Source: Wenyingzhuangia marina (GTDB lineage Bacteria > Bacteroidota > Bacteroidia > Flavobacteriales > Flavobacteriaceae). From it: DNA of 64,000 nt. Made by a program: the position numbers and the translations under genes. How positions within the stretch are numbered: position 1 is the first letter of the stretch; each line of letters begins with the position of its first letter. Where the stretch lies: NCBI RefSeq assembly GCF_900130035.1, contig NZ_FQXQ01000002.1:434001-498000 (forward strand). Direction: 5' to 3'. The notes under the pieces are model-generated. The model saw only the letters and a program-made list of their open reading frames with translations, searched no databases and was not told where the DNA came from. Below are positions 28,832-38,454 of the stretch, piece by piece.

Positions 28832-31800
28832 ATGAAAAAAATCTGGAATATTTTATACAGTACTCGTCTAATGGCTATTCTATTTGTAGTTTTTGCTGCA
28901 GCTATGGGAATTGCAACCTTTATAGAAAATGATTACGGTACAGAAACCTCTAAGGCTTTGGTATATAACACATGGTGGTTTGAAGCCATTATGTTGTTAT
29001 TTGTAATTAACTTTTTCGGAAATATTTTTAAATACAAACTACATAAAAAAGAAAAATGGGGAATTTTATTATTCCATGTTTCTTTCCTACTTATTATTAT
29101 TGGAGCTGCTGTTACAAGATATGTAAGCTATGAAGGAGTAATGCCAATTGTAGAAGGAGAAACAACCAATGAGTTTTTTTCGGAAACTACCTACTTAAAC
29201 ATCAACGTTCATAACTTTAAAGAAGAAAAATACGTACACAGTCCTATTTTACTTTCTGCCAAAGGAAAAGCATCATATCATTTTTCTACAGATTTTAGAG
29301 GTCAAGACATTGATTTTGAATTAACTGATTATATTCCAAATGCAAAAACTGAATTTACTCAGTCTGAAAACGGAGAAACTTTTTTACATTTTGTAGAATC
29401 TAGTGAAGGATCTAGACATGACCACTATATTAAAAAAGGAACTTTAGAAAATATTCATGGAATTTTAGTAGGATATGAAAATGCAGAAAATGCTTCTATC
29501 AACTTTACAGATAAAGATGGAACCTTATTTCTAGAGTCTAATTTAGATGGTACTTTTATGCGTATGGCCGATCAATTTCAAGGAAATATTACGGCTAATA
29601 CTTCTGAAAAGTTTAATTATTTAAGTTTACATCAAATTGCAGGACTAAGTTTTGTGGTACCAGAAAAACCAATTACTGGAGAAATGAAGGTGATTTCTGC
29701 AAAAGATAAAAAAGCCTTTCCTGAAGCTTTGTTAACTTTTAAAGTTACCTCAAATGATAAAATGACATTGATACAAGTAAAAGGAGGAAAATACACCTCT
29801 AACAAACCCGTTACTTTTACTTTGGCCGATTTGAATTTTAATTTATCATACGGTTCTAGAATTTTAAAACTTCCATTTTCTATTAAATTAAACGATTTCC
29901 AATTAGAAAAATATCCAGGTTCAGAATCTGCTGCTTCTTTCGCTAGTGAAATCACTGTTTTTGATGAAGAACAAAATAATACTTTTGATTTCAGAATTTT
30001 TATGAATCATATTTTAGATTACAGAGGATATAAGTTTTTCCAAGCAAGTTATGATTTGTCTGGACCTAAAGAAGAAACCAGACTATCTGTAAACCACGAT
30101 ACTATTGGAACTACCATTACTTACATTGGTTACTCTATGTTATACACTGGATTGATGATGATTTTATTTATGAAAAATTCTCGTTTTGGTCAATTGGGTC
30201 AAAAACTTAGAAAATTAAAAAGTAAAACTACTGTGATTGCTTTAGTTTTAGGCCTCACTTCTACTTTTGGTTTTGCTCAACACACAAATGAAGATCACAA
30301 TCACGAAGGTCACAACCATGCTGCTGAAGTAGCACAAGAGGAAAGTCATGAAGGACATAATCATACTGCTGAAGAAACTCACAACCATCAAATGGAAACT
30401 TTATCTCCAGAAAAGGTAAAAGAGGCCATTGTTAAAAATGCTGCTAAACCAGAACATGCACTTGAATTTAGTAAAATTGTAATTCAAGATGCCGGAGGTC
30501 GTATGAAACCAATCAATACTTTCGCTAGTGAACTATTAAGAAAAGTAAGTAAAAGTGAAACTTATGAAGGTTTAGATGCCAATCAAGTATTTTTATCTAT
30601 TGTAGAAAATCCTAGACTTTGGTTTGATGCTCCTGTGATTTATTTAGAAAGAAATGATGAAAAAATCAGAACCGTTTTAGGAATTGATGTCAAGTCAAAA
30701 TATGCTTCACTATCTAATTTTATAGATCCTAGAGGAAATTACAAATTGGTATCCTACGTTGCAGAGGCAGAAAAAAGTCAAATTAAAAGTGCTTTTGAAA
30801 AAGATGTCATCAATATAGACAAACGTGTAGGTTTGTTATACACAGCTATCAGTGGAAGTATTTTACGAATTTACCCTAAAATAGATGATGACAACAACAA
30901 GTGGGTTTCTCAATTAGAGTTAGAAACTGCTGGATTTAAAGGAACCGATTCTGTTTTTGTTAAACAAATATTACCAGCTTACAAACAAACTTTATGGCAA
31001 GCAAAACAAAGTGGTGATTATGCAGATGCCAATGAAATTTTAGGAGGAATTAAAAACTTTCAGAAAAAATATGGAGCTGAAGTATATCCTAGTCAAAAGA
31101 AAATAGATTACGAAATTACTTATAACAAGTATGATATTTTCAAAAAGTTATTTTCCTATTACACCTACATCAGTACCATTTTATTTTTGTTAATTATTTT
31201 CCAAATATTTAAAGATGGGAAAATTGTTAGGGCTTTAATTAAAGGTTCTATAGGAATTGTTATTTTCTTATTTATATTACAAACAGCAGGTTTAGGAGTC
31301 CGTTGGTTTATTAGCGGACACGCTCCTTGGTCTGATGCTTACGAGTCCATTATTTATGTTGCATGGGCAACCATGTTATTCGGATTAATTTTTGGAAAAA
31401 AATCATCTTTAACAATTGCTGCTACAACTTTTGTTACTGCCATGATTTTAATGATTGCACACTGGAACTGGATGGATCCACAAATTGCTAACTTACAACC
31501 TGTATTAAACTCATATTGGTTAATGATTCACGTAGCCATTATTGTAGCTAGTTACGGACCATTTACATTAAGTATGATTTTGGGATTGGTTGTTTTAATC
31601 TTAATGATTTTAACCACCGCTAAAAACAAAAAATCTCTAAAAATTAAAATTGATGAACTAACTATTATCAACGAAATGAGTATGACGGTTGGTTTGGTTA
31701 TGTTATCCATAGGAAACTTTTTAGGAGGTATGTGGGCTAACGAAAGTTGGGGTCGTTACTGGGGATGGGATCCTAAAGAAACTTGGGCTTTAATTAGTAT

Positions 31801-32059
31801 TATGATTTATGCTTTTGTGTTACACATGCGTTTGGTTCCTGGTCTTAGAGGTAAATTCACGTTTAACATTATATCAGTATACGCTTTTGCAAGTATTATG
31901 ATGACCTATTTTGGAGTAAACTTTTACCTATCAGGATTACATTCTTATGCAAGTGGAGACCAAGTAGTAACCCCTAGTTTTGTTTACTATTCTGTTGTAA
32001 TAGTAGCTGTACTGGGAGTTTTAGCCTACTTAAAATTTAAAAAATATTATAAAAAATAA
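28832..32059 (+). CDS. ccsBA: Fused cytochrome c maturation protein CcsBA (ResB-CcsA)
   Basis: A 1075-residue system II synthetase that moves heme across the inner membrane and attaches it to apocytochromes c. The N-terminal ResB part has membrane helices (MAILFVVFAAAMGIATF and ILLFHVSFLLIIIGAAV) and a large periplasmic domain. The C-terminal CcsA part carries the WWD-type heme motif WGRYWGWDPKETW. Around residues 470-520 the two parts are joined by a hydrophobic stretch ending FGFAQ and a His-rich linker with 10 His in about 37 residues. The start at 28832 (MKKIWNILYSTRL) is preferred to the ATG 9 bp upstream. Confidence 0.95.
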   Translation: MKKIWNILYSTRLMAILFVVFAAAMGIATFIENDYGTETSKALVYNTWWFEAIMLLFVINFFGNIFKYKLHKKEKWGILLFHVSFLLIIIGAAVTRYVSYEGVMPIVEGETTNEFFSETTYLNINVHNFKEEKYVHSPILLSAKGKASYHFSTDFRGQDIDFELTDYIPNAKTEFTQSENGETFLHFVESSEGSRHDHYIKKGTLENIHGILVGYENAENASINFTDKDGTLFLESNLDGTFMRMADQFQGNITANTSEKFNYLSLHQIAGLSFVVPEKPITGEMKVISAKDKKAFPEALLTFKVTSNDKMTLIQVKGGKYTSNKPVTFTLADLNFNLSYGSRILKLPFSIKLNDFQLEKYPGSESAASFASEITVFDEEQNNTFDFRIFMNHILDYRGYKFFQASYDLSGPKEETRLSVNHDTIGTTITYIGYSMLYTGLMMILFMKNSRFGQLGQKLRKLKSKTTVIALVLGLTSTFGFAQHTNEDHNHEGHNHAAEVAQEESHEGHNHTAEETHNHQMETLSPEKVKEAIVKNAAKPEHALEFSKIVIQDAGGRMKPINTFASELLRKVSKSETYEGLDANQVFLSIVENPRLWFDAPVIYLERNDEKIRTVLGIDVKSKYASLSNFIDPRGNYKLVSYVAEAEKSQIKSAFEKDVINIDKRVGLLYTAISGSILRIYPKIDDDNNKWVSQLELETAGFKGTDSVFVKQILPAYKQTLWQAKQSGDYADANEILGGIKNFQKKYGAEVYPSQKKIDYEITYNKYDIFKKLFSYYTYISTILFLLIIFQIFKDGKIVRALIKGSIGIVIFLFILQTAGLGVRWFISGHAPWSDAYESIIYVAWATMLFGLIFGKKSSLTIAATTFVTAMILMIAHWNWMDPQIANLQPVLNSYWLMIHVAIIVASYGPFTLSMILGLVVLILMILTTAKNKKSLKIKIDELTIINEMSMTVGLVMLSIGNFLGGMWANESWGRYWGWDPKETWALISIMIYAFVLHMRLVPGLRGKFTFNIISVYAFASIMMTYFGVNFYLSGLHSYASGDQVVTPSFVYYSVVIVAVLGVLAYLKFKKYYKK

Positions 32060-32123
32060 CTAGCATTCTAATTTCCGCAAATATTAATGTAAATTCGCGA
32101 ATCTATAAAACCAAACAATTCAT

Positions 32124-32639
32124 ATGTTTCACAAGTATTTAAAATTAGTTTTAGCAGTAGGAGTTACTGTATTGGCTGTATTACAGTTTATTGATGAAAA
32201 TATAGGTAATGGTATTTTATTACTATTGTTAGCTGGTATTTTTGTCTTCTTATATTTCAAAAATGAAATTTTATTATTGGCTTTTTTACAAATGAGAAAG
32301 CAAAATATGGAAGGAACTGCTAAGTGGTTAGATAAAATTAAAAAACCAGAAATGGCTTTAATCACTTCTCAACAAGCATACTTTTACTATTTACAAGCTA
32401 TTTTATTGGCTCAAAAAAACATGACTCAATCAGAAAAGTTATTTAAAAAAGCTTTGGGAATTGGATTGCGTATGAGTCACGATATTGCCATGGCAAAATT
32501 AAACTTAGCGGGTATTGCCATGAGTAAACGTAGAAAAAGGGAAGCAACTACTTTATTAAACGAAGCTAAAAAATTAGACAAACACGGAATGCTTACTGAT
32601 CAGATTAAAATGATGAAAGATCAAATGAAAAAAATGTAA
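32124..32639 (+). CDS. Membrane protein with a TPR-like tail (DUF2892-like)
   Basis: A 171-residue protein with two N-terminal hydrophobic segments (about residues 5-22 and 28-50), then TPR-like helices (SQQAYFYYLQAILLAQKN, AEKLFKKALGIGLRM-like). It follows ccsBA by 64 bp on the same strand and ends at a strong terminator. The combination of a membrane anchor and TPR helices suggests a scaffold, but no function is known. Confidence 0.65.
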   Translation: MFHKYLKLVLAVGVTVLAVLQFIDENIGNGILLLLLAGIFVFLYFKNEILLLAFLQMRKQNMEGTAKWLDKIKKPEMALITSQQAYFYYLQAILLAQKNMTQSEKLFKKALGIGLRMSHDIAMAKLNLAGIAMSKRRKREATTLLNEAKKLDKHGMLTDQIKMMKDQMKKM

Positions 32640-32658
32640 ATCATTCTATATACCATAT

Positions 32659-32694
32659 AAAAAAAGTCTTCATATTTCTATGAAGACTTTTTTT
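32659..32694. terminator. Bidirectional terminator, TPR protein / bshA
   Basis: The stem AAAAAGTCTTCATA-TTTC-TATGAAGACTTTTT is perfect and followed by more T. It serves the plus-strand gene and the minus-strand bshA, whose stop codon is 20 bp away. Confidence 0.9.
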
Positions 32695-32713
32695 ATGCAA
32701 TTAAGTTTTATTA

Positions 32714-33850
32714 TTAAGCTGTAAGCACCAAACTTTTATATATGGCTTCATATTTTGGCAATACATTATCAATACTAAATTCTTTAGCTCTCTCTAAAGC
32801 ATTTTGCTTATATCTATTTAAAACCTCTCTACTTTCAATTAATTTTAAGGCATTTTTAGCCATGTCATCCACATCTTTTACATTGCTTAAAAACCCTGTT
32901 ACCCCGTGAACATTTACTTCTGGTAAACCTCCTGTATTTGTTGAAATTACTGGAGTTTTTGCTGCCATGGCTTCTAAAGCAGCCAATCCAAAACTTTCAG
33001 ACCTTGAAGGCAATAAAAACACATCAGAATAACATAAAATTTTATCAACCTCTGTACTGTTTCCTAAAAACACAATTTTATCAAACACCCCTAATTCTCT
33101 AGCTAAATGTTTTACATCTACCATTTCAGGTCCTTCCCCAACTAAAATTAATTTTGCGGGTTTTACTTCTAGTACCTTTGCAAATATCTTCACTACATCC
33201 TTAGCTCTCTTTACAGGTCTATAATTACTAATATGTGTAAAAATAAACTCCTCCTCTGTAGCAATACTACCTCTTTGGCAATCGCTTCCTTTTAAAGGAT
33301 GGTTCTCATATTTTTCTAATTCAATAAAATTATAAACAACTTCGATTTCTCTTTTAATATCAAATAATCGATAAGTATCTTCTCTTAAACTATTGGAAAC
33401 TGTTGTAACAACATCAGAATGATTAATACTAAATTCTACAGCTGTTTTATAATTAGGGTGGCTTCCTACCAAAGTGATATCAGTACCGTGTAAAGTGGTT
33501 ACAACTCTAATATCAATTCCTTTTTCTTGTAACATTTTTTTGGCCATATAGGCTGCATACGCATGAGGAATTGCATAATGTACATGCAATAATTCTAAAT
33601 CGTGCTTCTCTACAATTTGAACCATTTTACTAGACAATGCCAATTCATATGGTTGATAGTGAAACAAAGAATATTCTTCTATTTGTACTTGATGAAAATG
33701 AATTCCGCTAGAAATCAAATCTAATCTCACAGGCGGATGATAGGTGATAAAATGTATTTCATGACCTTTTTGAGCCAATGCCATTCCTAATTCAGTAGCT
33801 ACTACTCCACTTCCTCCAAACGTAGGATAACATACTATACCAATTCGCAT
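32714..33850 (-). CDS. bshA: N-acetyl-alpha-D-glucosaminyl L-malate synthase (bacillithiol synthesis)
   Basis: A 378-residue GT4 glycosyltransferase that joins UDP-GlcNAc to L-malate in the first step of bacillithiol synthesis. The N-terminus MRIGIVCYPTFGGSGVVATELG and the stretch VVTTLHGTDITLVGSHPNY are specific to BshA. The donor-side motif SESFGLAALEAMAAKTPVISTNTGGLPE has the GT4 E-x7-E pattern. It shows that this organism uses bacillithiol as its low-molecular-weight thiol. Confidence 0.95.
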   Translation of the reverse strand: MRIGIVCYPTFGGSGVVATELGMALAQKGHEIHFITYHPPVRLDLISSGIHFHQVQIEEYSLFHYQPYELALSSKMVQIVEKHDLELLHVHYAIPHAYAAYMAKKMLQEKGIDIRVVTTLHGTDITLVGSHPNYKTAVEFSINHSDVVTTVSNSLREDTYRLFDIKREIEVVYNFIELEKYENHPLKGSDCQRGSIATEEEFIFTHISNYRPVKRAKDVVKIFAKVLEVKPAKLILVGEGPEMVDVKHLARELGVFDKIVFLGNSTEVDKILCYSDVFLLPSRSESFGLAALEAMAAKTPVISTNTGGLPEVNVHGVTGFLSNVKDVDDMAKNALKLIESREVLNRYKQNALERAKEFSIDNVLPKYEAIYKSLVLTA

Positions 33851-34038
33851 ATTTAATAATTTCTATATAAGTACGTAAAAATACTTTTAACTTACGTGAT
33901 ACCCAAGATAAATATGATTTCTAAATATATTTAAGTAAGGATAATAACTTAATATACTCATAATAAGAAACATAGAAAATATTTAAAAAAAACGTTTATT
34001 TTTTATGCAAAAACCTACTGTTTATCTATAAAAAAGTA

Positions 34039-34046
34039 TAAATTTG
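34039..34046 (+). promoter_or_regulatory. Promoter -7 element of the tRNA gene
   Basis: TAAATTTG matches TAnnTTTG exactly and lies 19 bp before the tRNA 5' end. The -33 element is not clear. Confidence 0.5.
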
Positions 34047-34065
34047 CAACCGCTAAGTTAAGCAT

Positions 34066-34138
34066 GGTGCCTTAGCTCAGTTGGTAGAGCAAAGGACTGA
34101 AAATCCTTGTGTCCCTGGTTCGATTCCTGGAGGCACCA
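34066..34138 (+). tRNA. tRNA-Phe (anticodon GAA)
   Basis: A complete 73-nt cloverleaf. The acceptor stem GGTGCCT pairs with AGGCACC, the D-arm is AGCTCAGTTGGTAGAGC, and the anticodon stem AAGGA/TCCTT encloses the loop CTGAAAA with GAA in the middle. The T-arm CCTGGTTCGATTCCTGG is canonical. The CCA end is not encoded beyond the discriminator A. Confidence 0.97.
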
Positions 34139-34142
34139 CATT

Positions 34143-34172
34143 AAAAACCACAACATCATTGTTGTGGTTTTT
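34143..34172 (+). terminator. Terminator of the tRNA-Phe transcript
   Basis: AAAAACCACAACA-TCAT-TGTTGTGGTTTTTT is a perfect hairpin ending in T6, immediately after the tRNA. Confidence 0.92.
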
Positions 34173-34359
34173 TGTTTTTATAAACTTCACCTAACAATAC
34201 CAATATTATAACTGTTAGGCTTAAACTTCATGTCGTTTATCAATCCTTAATCTATACAGTGTAAATAAAACAAGTGAAGTTTTAATCAGAAACATGAAGA
34301 AACACTTGTCTTTTTTTTTGGAATTAAAAACTAGATATATATTTTAAAGCTTATTAAAT

Positions 34360-37300
34360 TTACTTTAACAAAGTACTAGGAGAATGTCCAAATTGTTTTT
34401 TAAAACACCTACTAAAATATAAAGGATCATTAAATCCAACCATATCAGCAACTTCTGAAACGTTATAATTTTTAGTTTTTAACAATTGTGCAGACTTCTT
34501 TAAACGAATGGTTCGGATAAACTCATTGGGTGATAAATCTGTTAATTGAGTAATTTTTCTATATAATTTAGAAGAACTCATAGCCAATTCATCACATAAA
34601 AAACCAGAAGTAAGATCTGGATTACTAATATTATCTTCTATAATACTTTTGATATTAGAAATAAGCTCAATGTCTATTTGCGAATGTGCTAAAGAAATAA
34701 CATCACTTTCTGCTTCACCTGAAAACTTTTGTTTTAAATCAAAATGTATTTTGATAATATTGTCTATACGAGTTTTAAGCAATGATGGATCAAAAGGTTT
34801 TACCAAATAGCCATCTACTCCAATTTTATATCCTTTGATTCTATTTTCATTTTCAGCCAATGCAGTTAGTAAAACAACTGCTGTGTGACTTAAATTTTCA
34901 TCTGCTTTTAAAGCTTCTACAAATTCAAAACCGTCCATAATAGGCATCATTACATCTACCACACATAATACAGGTTTTATTTTTTTACAAACTTCTAATC
35001 CTTCTTTACCGTTTTCTGCTTCGTATACTTTAAAATAAGCTGAAAGATATTCTACCACATATTTTCTTAGTTCAGTATTATCATCAATAACTAAAATTTT
35101 ATGTTTTACATCTGTGTTTGTCTTTGCTTTCTTAGTATTAATGTTTTCAAAAGAAGCCTCTATTTGTTTTATTGGAATTAAAGTTTCTATTTCCTCCGAA
35201 GAACTAAAATCAAACCTTTCATCTTCACTATAAACTTCTTTTTCTACTGGTAATTCTACCGTAAAAATACTTCCTACATTTGGAGTACTATCAACCTTAA
35301 TTTCTCCTTTGTGAATTTCTACCAAGGCTTTTACCAATGACAATCCAATACCAGTTCCTGTGGTGCTAGATTTACTATTTTGTGCTTGATAAAACCTTGA
35401 AAATATTTTTTCTTGACTCTCTAGAGGAATTCCAATTCCATCGTCACTTACTTCTATTTTTAGAATTTTTCCTTCCCCTTCTTTTAAACCTATAAACAGA
35501 TCTACATTTCCATAGTTCTCGGTAAACTTCATGGCGTTAGATAATAAGTTGTATAAAATCTTATTATACTTGTCCAAATCTATCCAACAAACCAACGAAT
35601 CGGTCTCAATATTTAAATTAAAATTGATGTTTTTGGTATGAGCCAATTCAATAAAAGACGTGAATATGTTCTTGGTATTTACAATAATATCAACCTGATA
35701 AACTTTTAATTTTAAAGCTCCAGTTTCTGCTCTTCTAAAATCTAAAATTTGATTAACCAATCTTAATAATCTATTAGCATTTTGATATATTAAATCTACC
35801 CTGCTTCTTTCATAAGAACTGGCATTTTCTTGTTGTAAAAGTTGTTTTACAGGTCCTAAAATTAAAGTTAAAGGAGTTCTTAATTCATGAGAAATATTGG
35901 TAAAAAACCTTAATTTCTCGTTATTTAGCTTTTCATCTCTCTCTCTTTTTACTTTTTCTAATAAAAGTTCTTGCTTTAACTCTATACGTAATTTTATTTG
36001 TTTACGAGAAAAATAAATCAACAAGCCTAATACAAAAACAATTAAAGAAATTCCTTTATAGGTTAACCAAAATGTTGGTAATACTTTTATGTTGTAAGTT
36101 GATGTTTCACTCCAAATACCATCACTATTACTAGATCTAATTTTAAAAACATAATTTTTAGAAAACAAGTTGGTGTATTGCACCGTTCTAGAATCACTAG
36201 TAGTTTCTATCCAATCTTTATCAAAACCTTCTAGCTTGTATTGGTATTTATTTTGTCTCTCATTAGTAAAGGATGGAGAAGAAAACTGAATAGAAAAATT
36301 TCTGTTATTATAATCTAAAACAACACTTTTACTGTAGTTTAAATCTTTTTCGAACAAAACCTGACCGTTCATAGTAGTCCCCGGTAATATTTCTTTATTC
36401 TCTACTTTAAACTCAGTAATAAATGGTGGTGGAGAGTATTTATTTTCTTTAATATTTTGAAGTGAAAAATAAATAACACCTTCTTTTCCTGCAATGTATA
36501 TTTTTGAATCATTTAAATTATAGAAACCACTAGAGCTAAAAACATCTAGCCTGTTTCCACTCATAATATTGTAAACTTTGGCTGAGTTATTTTTTACATT
36601 ATACTTAGCAATACTGTTATTATTCATGTTTAACCATAAATTTCCTTCTTTATCACTAGTTAAGTCCGTTATCCATTTTCCTTTTAACTCTTTAGGTTCT
36701 TGAACAAGCTCGAAATTATCATCTTTATAACTATAAACAGAAAGTCCTTTACGGGTTGCAGCCCAAATATTTTTTTCTTGATCTATATAAACATCATTAA
36801 CATTGTCTTGAGGAAATCCATATTTATTGTTTGAATGATACCCATAATTTTTGGTTGTTTTATTAACAAAGTTATATTTTACCAAACCTGTTTCGGTAGC
36901 AAACCATAAATCATCTCCATTTTTTTTTACTTTGTTGATATCAAAATTAGAAAGTAATTTCCCATAGGACAGATCTGGAGTCAATGTTTTTAAATTCAAA
37001 ACAATTACTCCGCCACCAAAAGAACCAACAATCATATTATTAGCATCATACCTTAAAAAGGTAAAAACAGGAGTATTTACAAAACCTACATCAATGATTT
37101 TTGAAGTATTTTTTAAATAATCATATATCATTACTTTACCATCCCAAAGACCACAATAAAATATTTTTCCATCTGTAGAATAAATACTAGCAATATTGGT
37201 TTTGTTAACATACAAAGGTTCTATTTTCTCACCTTTGTTTATAAAAAGTCCGTTATTCCAAGTAGCCACAATGGTATGTCCTTCATAAGTTTTAGCAAAA

Positions 37301-38409
37301 CCTCTAATCCTTGGAGCTTGATTTTCTATATAATTAGAAATATCTTTATTTAAATTAAATTGATTTTCATACGGATCATATTTATCTAGGCCATCTTCTG
37401 TACCAATCCATAAAACCCCTGATGGATCAAAATAAAGAGCAGATATTAAGTTGTCTACCAAAGAAGTATCATCAGACAATACTGAATAATGCCATTGATA
37501 CTTTCCTATAGCAATATCTTCTAATTGATCGCAAACCAACAAACCAGCTAATGTTCCTACCCAATATTTACCGTTCGGAGCAAGTGCTACAGCTAAAAAA
37601 TAAGGACCTAATTTTTCTCTTACAATTTTATCTTTTATATATAAATTTTCAAAAGTATCGGTTGATTGGTCTAATTTATACAAGCCTTCTCTGGTTCCTA
37701 TAAAAATATCTGATTTGAAATCTTCAAAAATAAAATTCAGAAACGGATTTTTTTTATCGGAATTTGGAATGGATAATGTATAAGTTTTTATCTTAGAAAA
37801 TACTCCTTTACTATCTAAAGATATTTTAGCTACCGATGCGGTTCCAAAACTCCCCAACCAAACATTTCCTTTTTTGTCTCCGTATATTTCTTTAATATAT
37901 CCAAAACCAGGCAAATCAATGCTTTCAAACCTTTCCTCTTCAGGGTAAAATAAAAAAGCTCCTTTTGTTTTAGTTCCTACCCAAACTCTTTTAAACTTGT
38001 CTACATAAACTGAACGAATTTCTTCATCTGGCAAACTATTAGGATTGTTATTTTGAGGTAAATAAGTGGTGAATTTCCTAGTATCTATTTTAAAAAGTGT
38101 TAATCCCTTCCTAGTACCAATCCATAAATTATTAGTTGATTCATCAAACTCTAAATCTGTAATATCATCATTGTAAATTTCATTCTCTTCTAAAGAAGAA
38201 CTTAAATAAGTTTCAAATTGATATCCATCAAACCTATTCAATCCAGCAAAAGTTCCCAACCACAAAAAACCTTGTTTGTCTTGAGCAATATATCTTACCG
38301 AATTATGTGATAATCCATCCTTATCATTATAGTGCTCAAACTTAATTTGCTGTGCAGAGGCAGAAAAAAGTCCAACAAAAAAAATAATAAAAACAGAAAA
38401 TCTTATCAT
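34360..38409 (-). CDS. Hybrid two-component system regulator of the PUL (HTCS)
   Basis: A 1349-residue one-protein two-component system. It has a signal peptide (SASAQ, residue 20), then two seven-bladed propellers of Reg_prop repeats (such as GFLWLGTFAGLNRFD and GVLWIGTEDGLDKYD) to about residue 660, a Y_Y_Y domain at about 700-775, and one membrane helix at about 783-800. A histidine kinase follows with phospho-acceptor His841 in SHELRTPLTL and an ATPase domain with DDGIGIP and GTGIGLSLV. The receiver domain has Asp1152 (VDVMMPIMDG), and an AraC-type HTH covers 1250-1349. HTCSs sense a PUL-derived oligosaccharide in the periplasm and activate susC transcription. It is the last gene of the locus, 45 bp after the phosphoesterase. 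Confidence 0.96.
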   Translation of the reverse strand: MIRFSVFIIFFVGLFSASAQQIKFEHYNDKDGLSHNSVRYIAQDKQGFLWLGTFAGLNRFDGYQFETYLSSSLEENEIYNDDITDLEFDESTNNLWIGTRKGLTLFKIDTRKFTTYLPQNNNPNSLPDEEIRSVYVDKFKRVWVGTKTKGAFLFYPEEERFESIDLPGFGYIKEIYGDKKGNVWLGSFGTASVAKISLDSKGVFSKIKTYTLSIPNSDKKNPFLNFIFEDFKSDIFIGTREGLYKLDQSTDTFENLYIKDKIVREKLGPYFLAVALAPNGKYWVGTLAGLLVCDQLEDIAIGKYQWHYSVLSDDTSLVDNLISALYFDPSGVLWIGTEDGLDKYDPYENQFNLNKDISNYIENQAPRIRGFAKTYEGHTIVATWNNGLFINKGEKIEPLYVNKTNIASIYSTDGKIFYCGLWDGKVMIYDYLKNTSKIIDVGFVNTPVFTFLRYDANNMIVGSFGGGVIVLNLKTLTPDLSYGKLLSNFDINKVKKNGDDLWFATETGLVKYNFVNKTTKNYGYHSNNKYGFPQDNVNDVYIDQEKNIWAATRKGLSVYSYKDDNFELVQEPKELKGKWITDLTSDKEGNLWLNMNNNSIAKYNVKNNSAKVYNIMSGNRLDVFSSSGFYNLNDSKIYIAGKEGVIYFSLQNIKENKYSPPPFITEFKVENKEILPGTTMNGQVLFEKDLNYSKSVVLDYNNRNFSIQFSSPSFTNERQNKYQYKLEGFDKDWIETTSDSRTVQYTNLFSKNYVFKIRSSNSDGIWSETSTYNIKVLPTFWLTYKGISLIVFVLGLLIYFSRKQIKLRIELKQELLLEKVKRERDEKLNNEKLRFFTNISHELRTPLTLILGPVKQLLQQENASSYERSRVDLIYQNANRLLRLVNQILDFRRAETGALKLKVYQVDIIVNTKNIFTSFIELAHTKNINFNLNIETDSLVCWIDLDKYNKILYNLLSNAMKFTENYGNVDLFIGLKEGEGKILKIEVSDDGIGIPLESQEKIFSRFYQAQNSKSSTTGTGIGLSLVKALVEIHKGEIKVDSTPNVGSIFTVELPVEKEVYSEDERFDFSSSEEIETLIPIKQIEASFENINTKKAKTNTDVKHKILVIDDNTELRKYVVEYLSAYFKVYEAENGKEGLEVCKKIKPVLCVVDVMMPIMDGFEFVEALKADENLSHTAVVLLTALAENENRIKGYKIGVDGYLVKPFDPSLLKTRIDNIIKIHFDLKQKFSGEAESDVISLAHSQIDIELISNIKSIIEDNISNPDLTSGFLCDELAMSSSKLYRKITQLTDLSPNEFIRTIRLKKSAQLLKTKNYNVSEVADMVGFNDPLYFSRCFKKQFGHSPSTLLK

Positions 38410-38454
38410 GAGAAAATAATTATCTAATCTAAAGTTAATATAAAAAAAGGAATA

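Noticed and set aside
34267-34312. ACAAGTG / CACTTGT repeat as the PUL terminator on the minus strand
   Set aside because: The 7-bp stem with a loop of about 30 bases is weak; it may help to end transcription, but I do not count it as a firm terminator.
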